Shown here piece by piece: positions 1-5,910 of a DNA stretch of 7,586 nt. Below the pieces are notes generated by a model. That model was not told the origin of the DNA. It saw only the letters and a program-made list of their open reading frames with translations, and searched no databases. Numbering within the stretch: the first letter of the stretch is position 1; each line of letters begins with the position of its first letter. Source of the DNA: UMGS1387 sp045577475 (GTDB lineage: Bacteria; Bacillota; Clostridia; Oscillospirales; CAG-382); contig JAZNIM010000029.1 in the NCBI GenBank assembly GCA_045577475.1, positions 1-7,586 on the forward strand. Reading direction: 5' to 3'. Both the position numbers and the translations under genes were made by a program.

Positions 1-62
1 CACTAAAATGATGGGTCGTTTTATTGCAAATTGACGAAATATAATTCTTTACAATACTTCTA

Positions 63-105
63 TTGACATGCAGAATTTGTTGACGTATAATATTAGCGGT
101 ATAAT
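63..105 (+). promoter_or_regulatory. Sigma-A promoter(s) of the secreted repeat-protein gene
   Basis: TTGACA at 63-68 and TATAAT at 86-91 are both perfect consensus hexamers with an ideal 17-bp spacer. A second TATAAT lies at 100-105, 17 bp after a weaker TTGTTG at 77-82, so a second overlapping start offset by 14 bp is possible. The first promoter would start transcription near 98 and leave a leader of about 50 nt before the ATG at 149. The rest of 1-142 shows no gene. A fully consensus promoter suggests strong expression unless a repressor acts here, but no clear operator was seen. Confidence 0.85.
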
Positions 106-148
106 TGCGTAAAACTATCTAAATTTATAGTTAAGGAAGTATTTGGTG

Positions 149-2173
149 ATGAGTTTGTTGAAATTGCGAAAAGTGGCTTCTTTTATTGCAGTGGCGGCAC
201 TTTGCTTTGCATCAGTAACCGTAATGGCGGAATCTGCCTCGAATGCGGTTGATGGCAGTGTTGTTGTTACATCTGAAATTTCAGGCGAAGGAACGCAGGA
301 AAGTCCATACCTTGTTTCCGATAAGGCGGGACTTGATTATATGGCTTCCCTTGCACAGAACGGAGCGACAAAGGGAGTTTATTTTAAGCTCACGGGTGAT
401 ATTGTGCTTAATGAACACAGCCTGTTTACCTATACTGAAGGATATGTGACAGAGGCATCTGCCGATGCAGTAAAGCATACACCAATTGGTACGGACAATA
501 AACCCTTTGAAGGCGTGCTTGACGGCGACGGTTATTACATTACAGGTCTTTACTGTGATAATACAAATGCTGTAGGCGGTCTTTTCGGAGTTGTTGACGG
601 TGCTGTAATAAAGAACTTAAACCTTGATTTTGCGCTTGTTGAAGCAAAGGAATATGCCGGACTTGTGGCAGGTAAGGTGAACGGTGAAACCGAGATTTCA
701 GGTTGTACTGTTTCAGGCTCGGTTATAGGAAAGCAACAGGAGCTTGCAAGCGTTGTGGGCGGCATTGCGGGAACTGTTGGAGAAAATTCGGTTATTTTTG
801 ACTGCTGCAACTATGGGGCTGTAAGCGGCTCAAATGCTTTTTCGACCAATGTTGGCGGTATTGCAGGACTTAACAGCGGTGTTATAAATAAGTGCGCTTT
901 TGCAGGTAAGGCTTACGGCGTTTCAATGTACTTCAGTGCAAATGTTGGCGGTATTGCGGGAAGCAGCCACGGTGAAATTTCAGGCTGTACTTCTACGGGT
1001 ACTGTTGGTGCAGAAACGGTAGGCGAGGTAAACGATTGTAATGCGGGTGGTATCGCAGGCTTCAGCGACGGCTATGTTGCTCAGTGTCAGAACAACAGTA
1101 CCGTAAGTGCATACTGTGCATCCTACGGGGACAGTATCGGCACGGCAGGCGGTATCGTGGGATATGTAAAGAACGGCGATGTTTACGGCTGTGAGAATAA
1201 CGGTGAGATAAAAGGCGAGCAGGGAATATATTCCGGCGGTATTGCAGGTCTTAGTGTTGTTGACAGCGGTGAGCATAAGATATATGACTGTCTTAACAAT
1301 GCAAAGGTTTCTTCCGCATACGGCGTTAGCGGCGGCATTGTCGGAAGAATAAGCGCAAGCGGATACGTTACAAATAAGAATGAACTTACAGCTTGTCTTA
1401 GCACTGAAAGTGTCAGCGGTGCAACAAAGGGCGGTGCTGTAGGTGCTGTTTATGAAGAAGGTGCAACGGTTGTTGTTTCAAGCTGCTACTATCTTGCAGG
1501 TGTTCCTGATGGCAGCGAGGAAGGCACAACGCCTGTTGCAAATGCGGGTCTTACCACGGGAGATGTGCTTGACGGTCTTACAAATACCGATGTTTGGGTA
1601 TTTGAAAGCGGCAGCAAGCCCGATATGATTTTTGCAGACGGTCTTGCAAGAGCAGTTTCTACCATTACTTCAGAGAGCACACAGTCATTTGCCGAAGGCG
1701 GAACGGTTACGGCAACAGGTGTTGGAGAAATGAAGCTTTCACGCAAGCTTACTGCGGGTACTTATGATGTGATTGTACGCTTTACAGGCGATGAAAACAC
1801 ATTTGCTCCCAAGAGTGTTGTTGTAAATGTAACGGTTGCTGAAAATATTACAGAGTTCTCTGTTGCACAGGTTGATGCATCGGCACTTACAGTTGCAGAG
1901 GGAGGCCTTTCGGGTAAAGTAACAGCTACCTTCCGTTCACCTGAGGCAGGCAAGGATTATGTTGTAATCATAGGTGTATTTGCAGACGGAAAGCTTGCAG
2001 GTGTTCACATTGATACAGTTACAACACAGCAGGGTAGATTTGATGATGAATTTGAAGTTCCCGCAATTGCAGTAGGTACAGCTTCCGAAATCAGCATCAA
2101 TACGATGATTGTAGAGAATACTGAAAGCCTGTCACCTGTTTGTGAAAACCTTGAAACAGTGGTGGGCGCGTAA
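149..2173 (+). CDS. Secreted GLUG-type beta-helix repeat protein with Ig-like C-terminal region
   Basis: This 674-residue protein is exported; its ligand or substrate is unknown. I chose the ATG at 149 because AAGGAAG (133-139) lies 9 nt upstream; the in-frame TTG at 143 and GTG at 146 are closer to it. Residues 1-27 are a Sec signal peptide: basic start (KLRK), hydrophobic core, likely cleavage after VMA. Residues about 46-140 are an N-terminal cap. About 143-450 hold ten degenerate repeats of 27-34 residues built on GGIAG/GGIVG cores, followed by a Cys/NNG turn, as in GLUG-motif proteins of gut bacteria. About 500-565 resemble a bacterial Ig-like domain (motif YDVIVRFTGD), and 570-674 form a further beta-rich domain. 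No LPXTG, dockerin, SLH or C-terminal membrane anchor is visible, so it is probably released or held non-covalently. The gene appears monocistronic. Export and fold class are fairly sure; adhesion or glycan binding is only a guess. Confidence 0.85.
   Translation: MSLLKLRKVASFIAVAALCFASVTVMAESASNAVDGSVVVTSEISGEGTQESPYLVSDKAGLDYMASLAQNGATKGVYFKLTGDIVLNEHSLFTYTEGYVTEASADAVKHTPIGTDNKPFEGVLDGDGYYITGLYCDNTNAVGGLFGVVDGAVIKNLNLDFALVEAKEYAGLVAGKVNGETEISGCTVSGSVIGKQQELASVVGGIAGTVGENSVIFDCCNYGAVSGSNAFSTNVGGIAGLNSGVINKCAFAGKAYGVSMYFSANVGGIAGSSHGEISGCTSTGTVGAETVGEVNDCNAGGIAGFSDGYVAQCQNNSTVSAYCASYGDSIGTAGGIVGYVKNGDVYGCENNGEIKGEQGIYSGGIAGLSVVDSGEHKIYDCLNNAKVSSAYGVSGGIVGRISASGYVTNKNELTACLSTESVSGATKGGAVGAVYEEGATVVVSSCYYLAGVPDGSEEGTTPVANAGLTTGDVLDGLTNTDVWVFESGSKPDMIFADGLARAVSTITSESTQSFAEGGTVTATGVGEMKLSRKLTAGTYDVIVRFTGDENTFAPKSVVVNVTVAENITEFSVAQVDASALTVAEGGLSGKVTATFRSPEAGKDYVVIIGVFADGKLAGVHIDTVTTQQGRFDDEFEVPAIAVGTASEISINTMIVENTESLSPVCENLETVVGA
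575..1498 (+). repeat. Degenerate tandem protein repeats, about 30-35 codons each
   Basis: Ten units within the secreted protein carry the core GG(I/L/A)(A/V/F)G or a close variant, beginning near residues 143, 170, 204, 236, 267, 300, 334, 363, 395 and 428. Most units from residue 186 onward carry a cysteine, near 186, 220, 249, 280, 313, 348, 381, 416 and 446, just before an NNG-like turn. At the DNA level the units are well diverged, so they are old and not obviously prone to slippage. The regular period of about 32 residues fits one or two turns of a beta-solenoid. Confidence 0.8.
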
Positions 2174-2195
2174 TCAAACCTGATTAATTAACACC

Positions 2196-2222
2196 GGGCG
2201 GACGTAACTGTTCGCCCTTTTT
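2196..2222 (+). terminator. Rho-independent terminator after the repeat-protein gene
   Basis: GGGCGGA (2196-2202) pairs with TTCGCCC (2211-2217), including one G-T pair, around an 8-nt loop, and is followed directly by TTTTT (2218-2222) and ATTT. It begins 22 nt after the stop codon. It leaves only 24 nt before the next start codon. Confidence 0.9.
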
Positions 2223-2246
2223 ATTTAAAAAAATGGCGGTGAGTGA

Positions 2247-2573
2247 GTGGCATACATTTATATTGTCAGATGCGAGGATGACAGCCTTTATACGGGCATT
2301 ACCAAGGACATAAAGGCGAGAATGAAGGCACATCTGACGGGCACCGGAAAGGCAAAGTACACAAGAAGCAGAAAAATTCGACAGCTTTGTGCATTATGGA
2401 CCTGTGAGTCCTACAGGGATGCGGCAAGGCTGGAGTATGCGGTGAAAACACTGACAAGAAGTAAAAAGCTTGAGCTTATAGCCGACCCCGAAAGTGTTAA
2501 TGGATTGTTTGAGCATCTTTTGGATGTTCATTTTGAAGTGTCGGAGTTGTTTGATATTAATGAATTGCAATAG
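2247..2573 (+). CDS. Small GIY-YIG domain protein (YazA/YhbQ, UPF0213 type)
   Basis: This 108-residue protein consists mostly of a single GIY-YIG nuclease-like domain. Residues 3-7 (YIYIV) match the first strand (GIY), and 14-18 (LYTGI) match the YIG strand. R25 in the following helix and E63 (RLEYAVK) sit where the catalytic Arg and metal-binding Glu of the fold lie. The GKAKYTRSR stretch at 34-42 and the SKKLELI at 72-78 are hallmarks of this subfamily, whose role is probably nucleic-acid processing but poorly defined. Residues 80-108 are a short extra tail. The start is a GTG; an in-frame TGA stands immediately before it, so no earlier start is possible. The ribosome site is weak (GGCGG at 2235-2239). 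No promoter fits between the preceding terminator and the start, so expression may depend on read-through or a promoter inside the upstream gene. Confidence 0.88.
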   Translation: MAYIYIVRCEDDSLYTGITKDIKARMKAHLTGTGKAKYTRSRKIRQLCALWTCESYRDAARLEYAVKTLTRSKKLELIADPESVNGLFEHLLDVHFEVSELFDINELQ

Positions 2574-2602
2574 TGTTGCGTAAAGTGCTGAATTTAAAGT
2601 GT

Positions 2603-2644
2603 AAAAAAACTGCAGTAGGGATTTACTGCAGTTCTTGCTTTTTT
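2603..2644. terminator. Bidirectional terminator between convergent genes
   Basis: A perfect 10-bp stem, AACTGCAGTA (2608-2617) with TACTGCAGTT (2624-2633), encloses the loop GGGATT. On the minus strand the stem runs straight into seven Ts (A tract at 2603-2609), a strong exit for the AraC gene. On the plus strand six Ts (2639-2644) follow after CTTGC, a weaker exit for the GIY-YIG gene. Confidence 0.88.
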
Positions 2645-2654
2645 ACCACCTGTT

Positions 2655-3431
2655 TTACTGTATTAAACGGGAAGATTTTGGGAAATTCTCACTTCTTCGC
2701 CATGCGGTAGGCGAAAGACCTGTGCTTTTAATAAAGAGCTTGTAAAATGCGGTGTAATCGTTAAAGCCGCATTCAAGTGCTATACTTTGTGCGGTTTTAC
2801 CCGTAACCGTTAATAGGTGCTGTGCCTGACGTATGCGGATGTTTGCCATGTACTCAAATGGAGTCATGCGGTATTGCTTTTTGAAAATGTTTATAATCTG
2901 GTTTTTGCTGAAATGAAATTCCTTTGACAATAGCTCAAGGCTGATGTTTTCACTGCTGTGAAGGGAAAGATAGTCCGCAATTTTTCCTGCGGTGGTGGTG
3001 ACCTCGTTTTTTCTGTAAAGCTGGGTGAGGATTTCAAGAAACAGTGCAGTTTTTTCGGTAAAGGTGGTGTTGGCATGGGCAGCTCGGTCAAGCCTTTCCA
3101 TTAACGGACGAAGTGAAACATAGTCAAAGTCACCGCTTCTGGGAAGCACAGAGCCTTCCTCTGTCCAGTCTGAGCTAAAATGCACGTATAGATATTTAGG
3201 CTCATCCGACGGAACAATGCCGCTTTGATAGGTGTCGTGCTTATGTATAAAATATTTACCGGGGAGTATTTCGTACGGCACATTGTCCTCGGTAAATCGG
3301 AGTACGCCATCGTACACCATAAGCAGTACATCATCACGGCAAAATCGGGTTACATAGTGCTCCTTCGGCTCAAAGAATCGAAGAGATGCACCAATGTAGC
3401 TTATGGGTTTGTCAAGATTTATTCCGTACAT
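2655..3431 (-). CDS. AraC-family transcriptional regulator (cupin sensor plus double HTH)
   Basis: This 258-residue cytoplasmic regulator has the usual AraC layout and length. Residues about 10-100 form the N-terminal cupin-like ligand pocket (motifs LPGKYFIHKHDT at 56-67 and YLYVHF at 80-85). About 110-150 is a linker and dimer region. About 155-248 is the DNA-binding domain: first HTH at 163-185 (LELLSKEFHFSKNQI) and second at 211-233 (KTAQSIALECGFNDYTAFYK), closed by GLSPTAWRR. The ATG at 3429-3431 has GGAGG 7 nt upstream (3439-3443 on the other strand). The gene is divergent from the GH127 enzyme gene across 124 bp, so it very probably senses a sugar and activates that enzyme. Its own promoter overlaps one copy of the proposed operator, suggesting autoregulation. 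The ligand is not determinable from sequence; arabinose or an arabinoside is inferred from the neighbour. Confidence 0.92.
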   Translation of the reverse strand: MYGINLDKPISYIGASLRFFEPKEHYVTRFCRDDVLLMVYDGVLRFTEDNVPYEILPGKYFIHKHDTYQSGIVPSDEPKYLYVHFSSDWTEEGSVLPRSGDFDYVSLRPLMERLDRAAHANTTFTEKTALFLEILTQLYRKNEVTTTAGKIADYLSLHSSENISLELLSKEFHFSKNQIINIFKKQYRMTPFEYMANIRIRQAQHLLTVTGKTAQSIALECGFNDYTAFYKLFIKSTGLSPTAWRRSENFPKSSRLIQ

Positions 3432-3449
3432 ACTGCCACCTCCGAGAAT

Positions 3450-3478
3450 ATTTTATCATACAAATGTGATATTTGCAA
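3450..3478 (-). promoter_or_regulatory. Promoter of the AraC-family gene
   Basis: Read on the minus strand, TTGCAA (3473-3478) is followed after 17 bp by TAAAAT (3450-3455). A TG one base upstream gives an extended -10 (TGATAAAAT, 3450-3458). Transcription would start about 7 nt further on, near 3443, which is at the GGAGG itself, so the leader would be very short. The -35 lies inside the left copy of the 21-bp direct repeat. Confidence 0.6.
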
Positions 3479-3505
3479 TGTTTTTTTTAATATTTGCTAT
3501 TTCTT
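3465..3505 (+). promoter_or_regulatory. Putative AraC-type operator: direct repeats 21 bp apart
   Basis: ATATTTGC occurs at 3469-3476 and again at 3490-3497, exactly 21 bp (two helical turns) apart in the same orientation. Allowing mismatches, 3465-3484 and 3486-3505 agree at 15 of 20 positions. AraC-family dimers are known to bind direct half-sites about 21 bp apart with the proximal one touching the -35 of the activated promoter. The right copy ends at the -35 position of the GH127 promoter, and the left copy covers the -35 of the regulator promoter. The assignment is inferred from this geometry. Confidence 0.6.
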
Positions 3506-3519
3506 AAGGCTTTTGATTG

Positions 3520-3528
3520 TGATAAAAT
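3520..3528 (+). promoter_or_regulatory. Extended -10 promoter of the GH127 gene, poor -35
   Basis: TGATAAAAT (3520-3528) is an extended -10 element. The hexamer 17 bp upstream (3500-3505, TTTCTT) is a poor -35, which is typical of promoters that need an activator. Transcription would start near 3535, about 20 nt before the ATG and just ahead of the AGGAGGT ribosome site (3542-3548). The same 9-mer appears inverted at 3450-3458 in the divergent promoter. Confidence 0.6.
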
Positions 3529-3555
3529 AAAACAAAAGAACAGGAGGTCAGAAAC

Positions 3556-5373
3556 ATGAAAAATATTGCTTTTTCAAATATAAACATAACAGGCGGCTTT
3601 TGGAAAACAAAGCAGGACATGGTGAAAAATACAACGGTCAAGGCTGTTTATGACCGCTTTGTCGAAACACACCGTTTTTCGGCACTTGACTGCTCATGGC
3701 GTATATCCGACGGCGAGGAGAAAAAGCCTCACATTTTCTACGACTCGGACATTGCAAAGTGGCTGGAGGGTGCTTCCTATATTCTTATGAAGGAAAGCCG
3801 TCCCGACTTGGAAAAAATTATTGATGAGGCTGTTGATAAAATTGTAAGCAATGCTGACAAAAACGGCTATTTCAACAGTCATTTTCTTACAATCAGACCT
3901 GCCGAGAAGTTTACCAACAGAGACCACCACGAGCTGTATTGTCTGGGTCATCTCATTGAGGCGGCAATTGCTTATAACAATGCAACCGGCAAAGATAAGT
4001 TTCTGAAAGCCATGTGTAAATACGCTGACTACGTGTACAGAGTTTTTGTAACGGAAGGTTCGGCGAACTTTACAACACCGGGGCATCCCGAGCTTGAGCT
4101 TGCACTTGTTAAGCTGTATGAAGCAACCGGTGAAAAGAAATATCTCGACCTTGCTTATTTCTTTGTTGATAAGCATGGTATGCAGGGAGAAGTCCTCGAC
4201 AAAAAACAGCCGTTTTTCGTCATAAAATACAATATGGACGAAATGCCGCTGCGTGAGAGAAAGACCATTGACGGTCATTCGGTGCGTGCGCTGTATCTCT
4301 TTACGGGTGTTGCAGATGTGGCAAGACACACAAAGGAAGAGTCATTGATTGATGTATGCAAGAGAATGTTTGACAACTGTACGGAAAAGAGAATGTATAT
4401 AACGGGAGGTGTAGGCTCAACCTATCTTGGCGAAGCATTTACTGTTGACTATCACCTGCCGCCAAGACGTGCGTACACCGAAACCTGTGCTTCCATTGCA
4501 CTTATATACTTTGCAAGCCGCATGCAGCTGCTTGAAGAAAACTCAAAGTATGCCGACATTATCGAGAAGGTAATCTACAACGGTTTGCTGTCGGGCATTT
4601 CTCTTGACGGCAAGGCTTTCTTCTATGAAAATCCCCTTGAAATTGACATTGACTTCAACGATGTTAACCATGCTACAAGCGAGAAGGAAAGATTTCCGTC
4701 GGTTCAAAGACAGGAGGTTTTCTCCTGCTCCTGCTGTCCTCCCAACATGGTAAGATTTATTCCTTCCGTTGCCGATTACATTTATACACTCGGTGAAAAC
4801 ACGCTGTATGTAAATCAGTTTATGGAGTCGGACGGTGAATTTGAGGGTATAAAAATAAGCCAGAAGACGGGTTACCCCTGTGACGGAAATGTTAAAATTA
4901 AGGTTGAAAATCTCACAAAGGAACTTGCAATCCGTGTTCCTTGCTGGTGCAAGAGCTTTACAATTGACAAGGGCTACACTCTCAGGAACGGATATGCACT
5001 GATTGAAAACGCCGAGGGTGAAATAAACGTATGCTTTGACATGCCCGTAACCTTCATGAGAGCAAACAGACGAGTACATGATGTTGCAGGCAGAGTTGCA
5101 CTGACAAGAGGTCCTGTTGTTTACTGCCTTGAGGGAGTGGATAACGGCAAGGATTTACAGAATGTGAGAATTGACAGAAGAACAGAATTTTGTGTATCTG
5201 ACAGCGATTTTCTCCTTCCGTCGGTGACAGGCTTTGGCATCAGGGACAGGGAGAACGGCAGTCTGTATTTTGAGGCTGACGAAGAATTTGAAAAAATACC
5301 GCTGAAATTCATTCCATACTACTCATTTGCCAACAGAGGCGTTAGCGAAATGCAGGTATGGGTGCGTGATTAA
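3556..5373 (+). CDS. GH127-type beta-L-arabinofuranosidase (DUF1680)
   Basis: This 605-residue glycoside hydrolase probably removes terminal beta-L-arabinofuranose from plant oligosaccharides such as those of hydroxyproline-rich glycoproteins. The family nucleophile is a zinc-bound cysteine. The catalytic set known from Bifidobacterium HypBA1 (Glu322, Glu338, Cys340, Cys415, Cys417, Cys418) is intact here: E293 in GEAF (acid/base), E309 and C311 in TETCAS, and C391/C393/C394 in CSCCPPN, with C393 the expected nucleophile. The 16-residue gap between the two Glu is identical to HypBA1. Family histidines are also seen in DHHELYCLGH (124-132), TPGHPELE (174-181) and DGHSVRAL (239-246). The (alpha/alpha)6 barrel fills about the first 400 residues, then beta domains. 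There is no signal peptide, so it acts in the cytoplasm on imported sugars. AGGAGGT sits 7 nt before the ATG. Some GH127 and related GH146 enzymes have other specificities, so exact substrate is uncertain. Confidence 0.93.
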   Translation: MKNIAFSNINITGGFWKTKQDMVKNTTVKAVYDRFVETHRFSALDCSWRISDGEEKKPHIFYDSDIAKWLEGASYILMKESRPDLEKIIDEAVDKIVSNADKNGYFNSHFLTIRPAEKFTNRDHHELYCLGHLIEAAIAYNNATGKDKFLKAMCKYADYVYRVFVTEGSANFTTPGHPELELALVKLYEATGEKKYLDLAYFFVDKHGMQGEVLDKKQPFFVIKYNMDEMPLRERKTIDGHSVRALYLFTGVADVARHTKEESLIDVCKRMFDNCTEKRMYITGGVGSTYLGEAFTVDYHLPPRRAYTETCASIALIYFASRMQLLEENSKYADIIEKVIYNGLLSGISLDGKAFFYENPLEIDIDFNDVNHATSEKERFPSVQRQEVFSCSCCPPNMVRFIPSVADYIYTLGENTLYVNQFMESDGEFEGIKISQKTGYPCDGNVKIKVENLTKELAIRVPCWCKSFTIDKGYTLRNGYALIENAEGEINVCFDMPVTFMRANRRVHDVAGRVALTRGPVVYCLEGVDNGKDLQNVRIDRRTEFCVSDSDFLLPSVTGFGIRDRENGSLYFEADEEFEKIPLKFIPYYSFANRGVSEMQVWVRD

Positions 5374-5405
5374 GAGGGCTTGAAGCGGTAATAAGGTAAC
5401 GAAAA

Positions 5406-5453
5406 GGTGTGCTTTCCCATAAAATGAGAATGGGAGGCACACCGTGTTTTTTT
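5406..5453 (+). terminator. Rho-independent terminator after the GH127 gene
   Basis: A long, slightly bulged hairpin: GGTGTGC (5406-5412) pairs with GCACACC (5437-5443) and an inner CCCAT (5416-5420) pairs with ATGGG (5430-5434). A T tract at 5447-5453 follows. It separates the enzyme gene from mazF, so the two are probably not one operon. Confidence 0.88.
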
Positions 5454-5534
5454 ATAAAAATTGTCTGTGTGAGAATAAGCCGCCTTTCGGTTGTCAACAA
5501 TAAGGATGAAAGAAAAATAAAATCCAACGTTGAA

Positions 5535-5894
5535 ATGAGAGTGAACAGATTGAACATCAGACGAGGAGATATTTATTATGCGGATTTAAGTCCTGTTGTG
5601 GGTTCTGAGCAGGGAGGAATAAGACCCGTTCTCATTGTACAGAACGATGTGGGTAACAGGTACAGTCCCACGGTCATTGCAGCGGCAATAACAAGCCGTA
5701 CCGACAAAAGCAAGCTTCCGACTCACATTGATGTATTCGCAGATAAATTCGGTCTTGAAAAGAACAGTGTAATTCTTCTTGAGCAGATACGCACTTTAGA
5801 CAAAAAACGCCTTCGTGAGAAGATGGGACATCTCGACGAAAGCGTTATGGATAAGGTGAACAGCGCAATAAGCGTCAGCTTCGGCTTAGGCTGA
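5535..5894 (+). CDS. mazF: MazF/EndoA-type mRNA interferase, no adjacent antitoxin
   Basis: This ribosome-independent endoribonuclease toxin cuts mRNA at short specific sequences. It closely resembles Bacillus subtilis EndoA through its length: RRGDIYYADLSPVVGSEQGG, RPVLIVQND, NRYSPT, KLPTH and VILLEQIRT are all present. The catalytic Arg and Thr of EndoA (R25, T48) are kept as R in GGIRP and T in AAIT. Two starts compete. The ATG at 5535 gives 119 residues but has no clear ribosome site. A TTG at 5550 gives 114 residues, lines up exactly with EndoA residue 1 and has a weak GAGAG 8 nt upstream. The open frame extends further upstream to 5409, but that part overlaps the GH127 terminator and lacks family similarity. 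No MazE-like gene fits in the 161 bp between the GH127 stop and this start, nor downstream, where an opposing gene begins 12 nt on. No convincing promoter was found. Confidence 0.92.
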   Translation: MRVNRLNIRRGDIYYADLSPVVGSEQGGIRPVLIVQNDVGNRYSPTVIAAAITSRTDKSKLPTHIDVFADKFGLEKNSVILLEQIRTLDKKRLREKMGHLDESVMDKVNSAISVSFGLG

Positions 5895-5910
5895 TAACAT
5901 AGGCTGTTAA
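5887..5910 (+). repeat. 11-bp direct repeat across two convergent stop codons
   Basis: TAGGCTGATAA (5887-5897) and TAGGCTGTTAA (5900-5910) match at 10 of 11 positions with a 13-bp period. The first copy contains the mazF stop (TGA 5892-5894). The second contains the stop of the opposing carboxypeptidase gene (TTA 5907-5909). No hairpin terminator is visible between these convergent genes. The repeat may be a small duplication and may have no function. Confidence 0.5.

Noticed and set aside
31..55. TTGACG (31-36) with TATAAT (40-45) or TACAAT (50-55) as another promoter
   Set aside because: Spacers of 3 and 13 bp are too short for a sigma-A promoter.
575..1498. Regular repeats that might suggest a CRISPR or DNA satellite
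   Set aside because: The periodicity is in the protein (GGIAG units); the DNA copies are too diverged and have no constant repeat/spacer structure.
3694..4329. 211-codon open frame opposite the GH127 gene
   Set aside because: It lies wholly antisense to a strongly recognised enzyme, resembles no family, and mirrors that gene's codon pattern.
4543..5079. 178-codon open frame opposite the GH127 gene
   Set aside because: Antisense shadow of conserved GH127 sequence, including the CSCCPPN region; no recognisable domain.
5409..5534. Upstream extension of the mazF frame
   Set aside because: The first part lies inside the terminator, and the family similarity begins only around 5550-5565.
5453..5534. 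Possible mazF promoter (TTGTCA at 5491-5496, AT-rich stretch after)
   Set aside because: No -10-like hexamer at an acceptable spacing; TAAAAT lies 21 bp away, which is too far.
5342..5557. 71-codon minus-strand open frame in the GH127-mazF gap, considered as an antitoxin
   Set aside because: It runs through the GH127 terminator hairpin, overlaps the 5' end of mazF in antisense, and has a hydrophobic composition unlike MazE.
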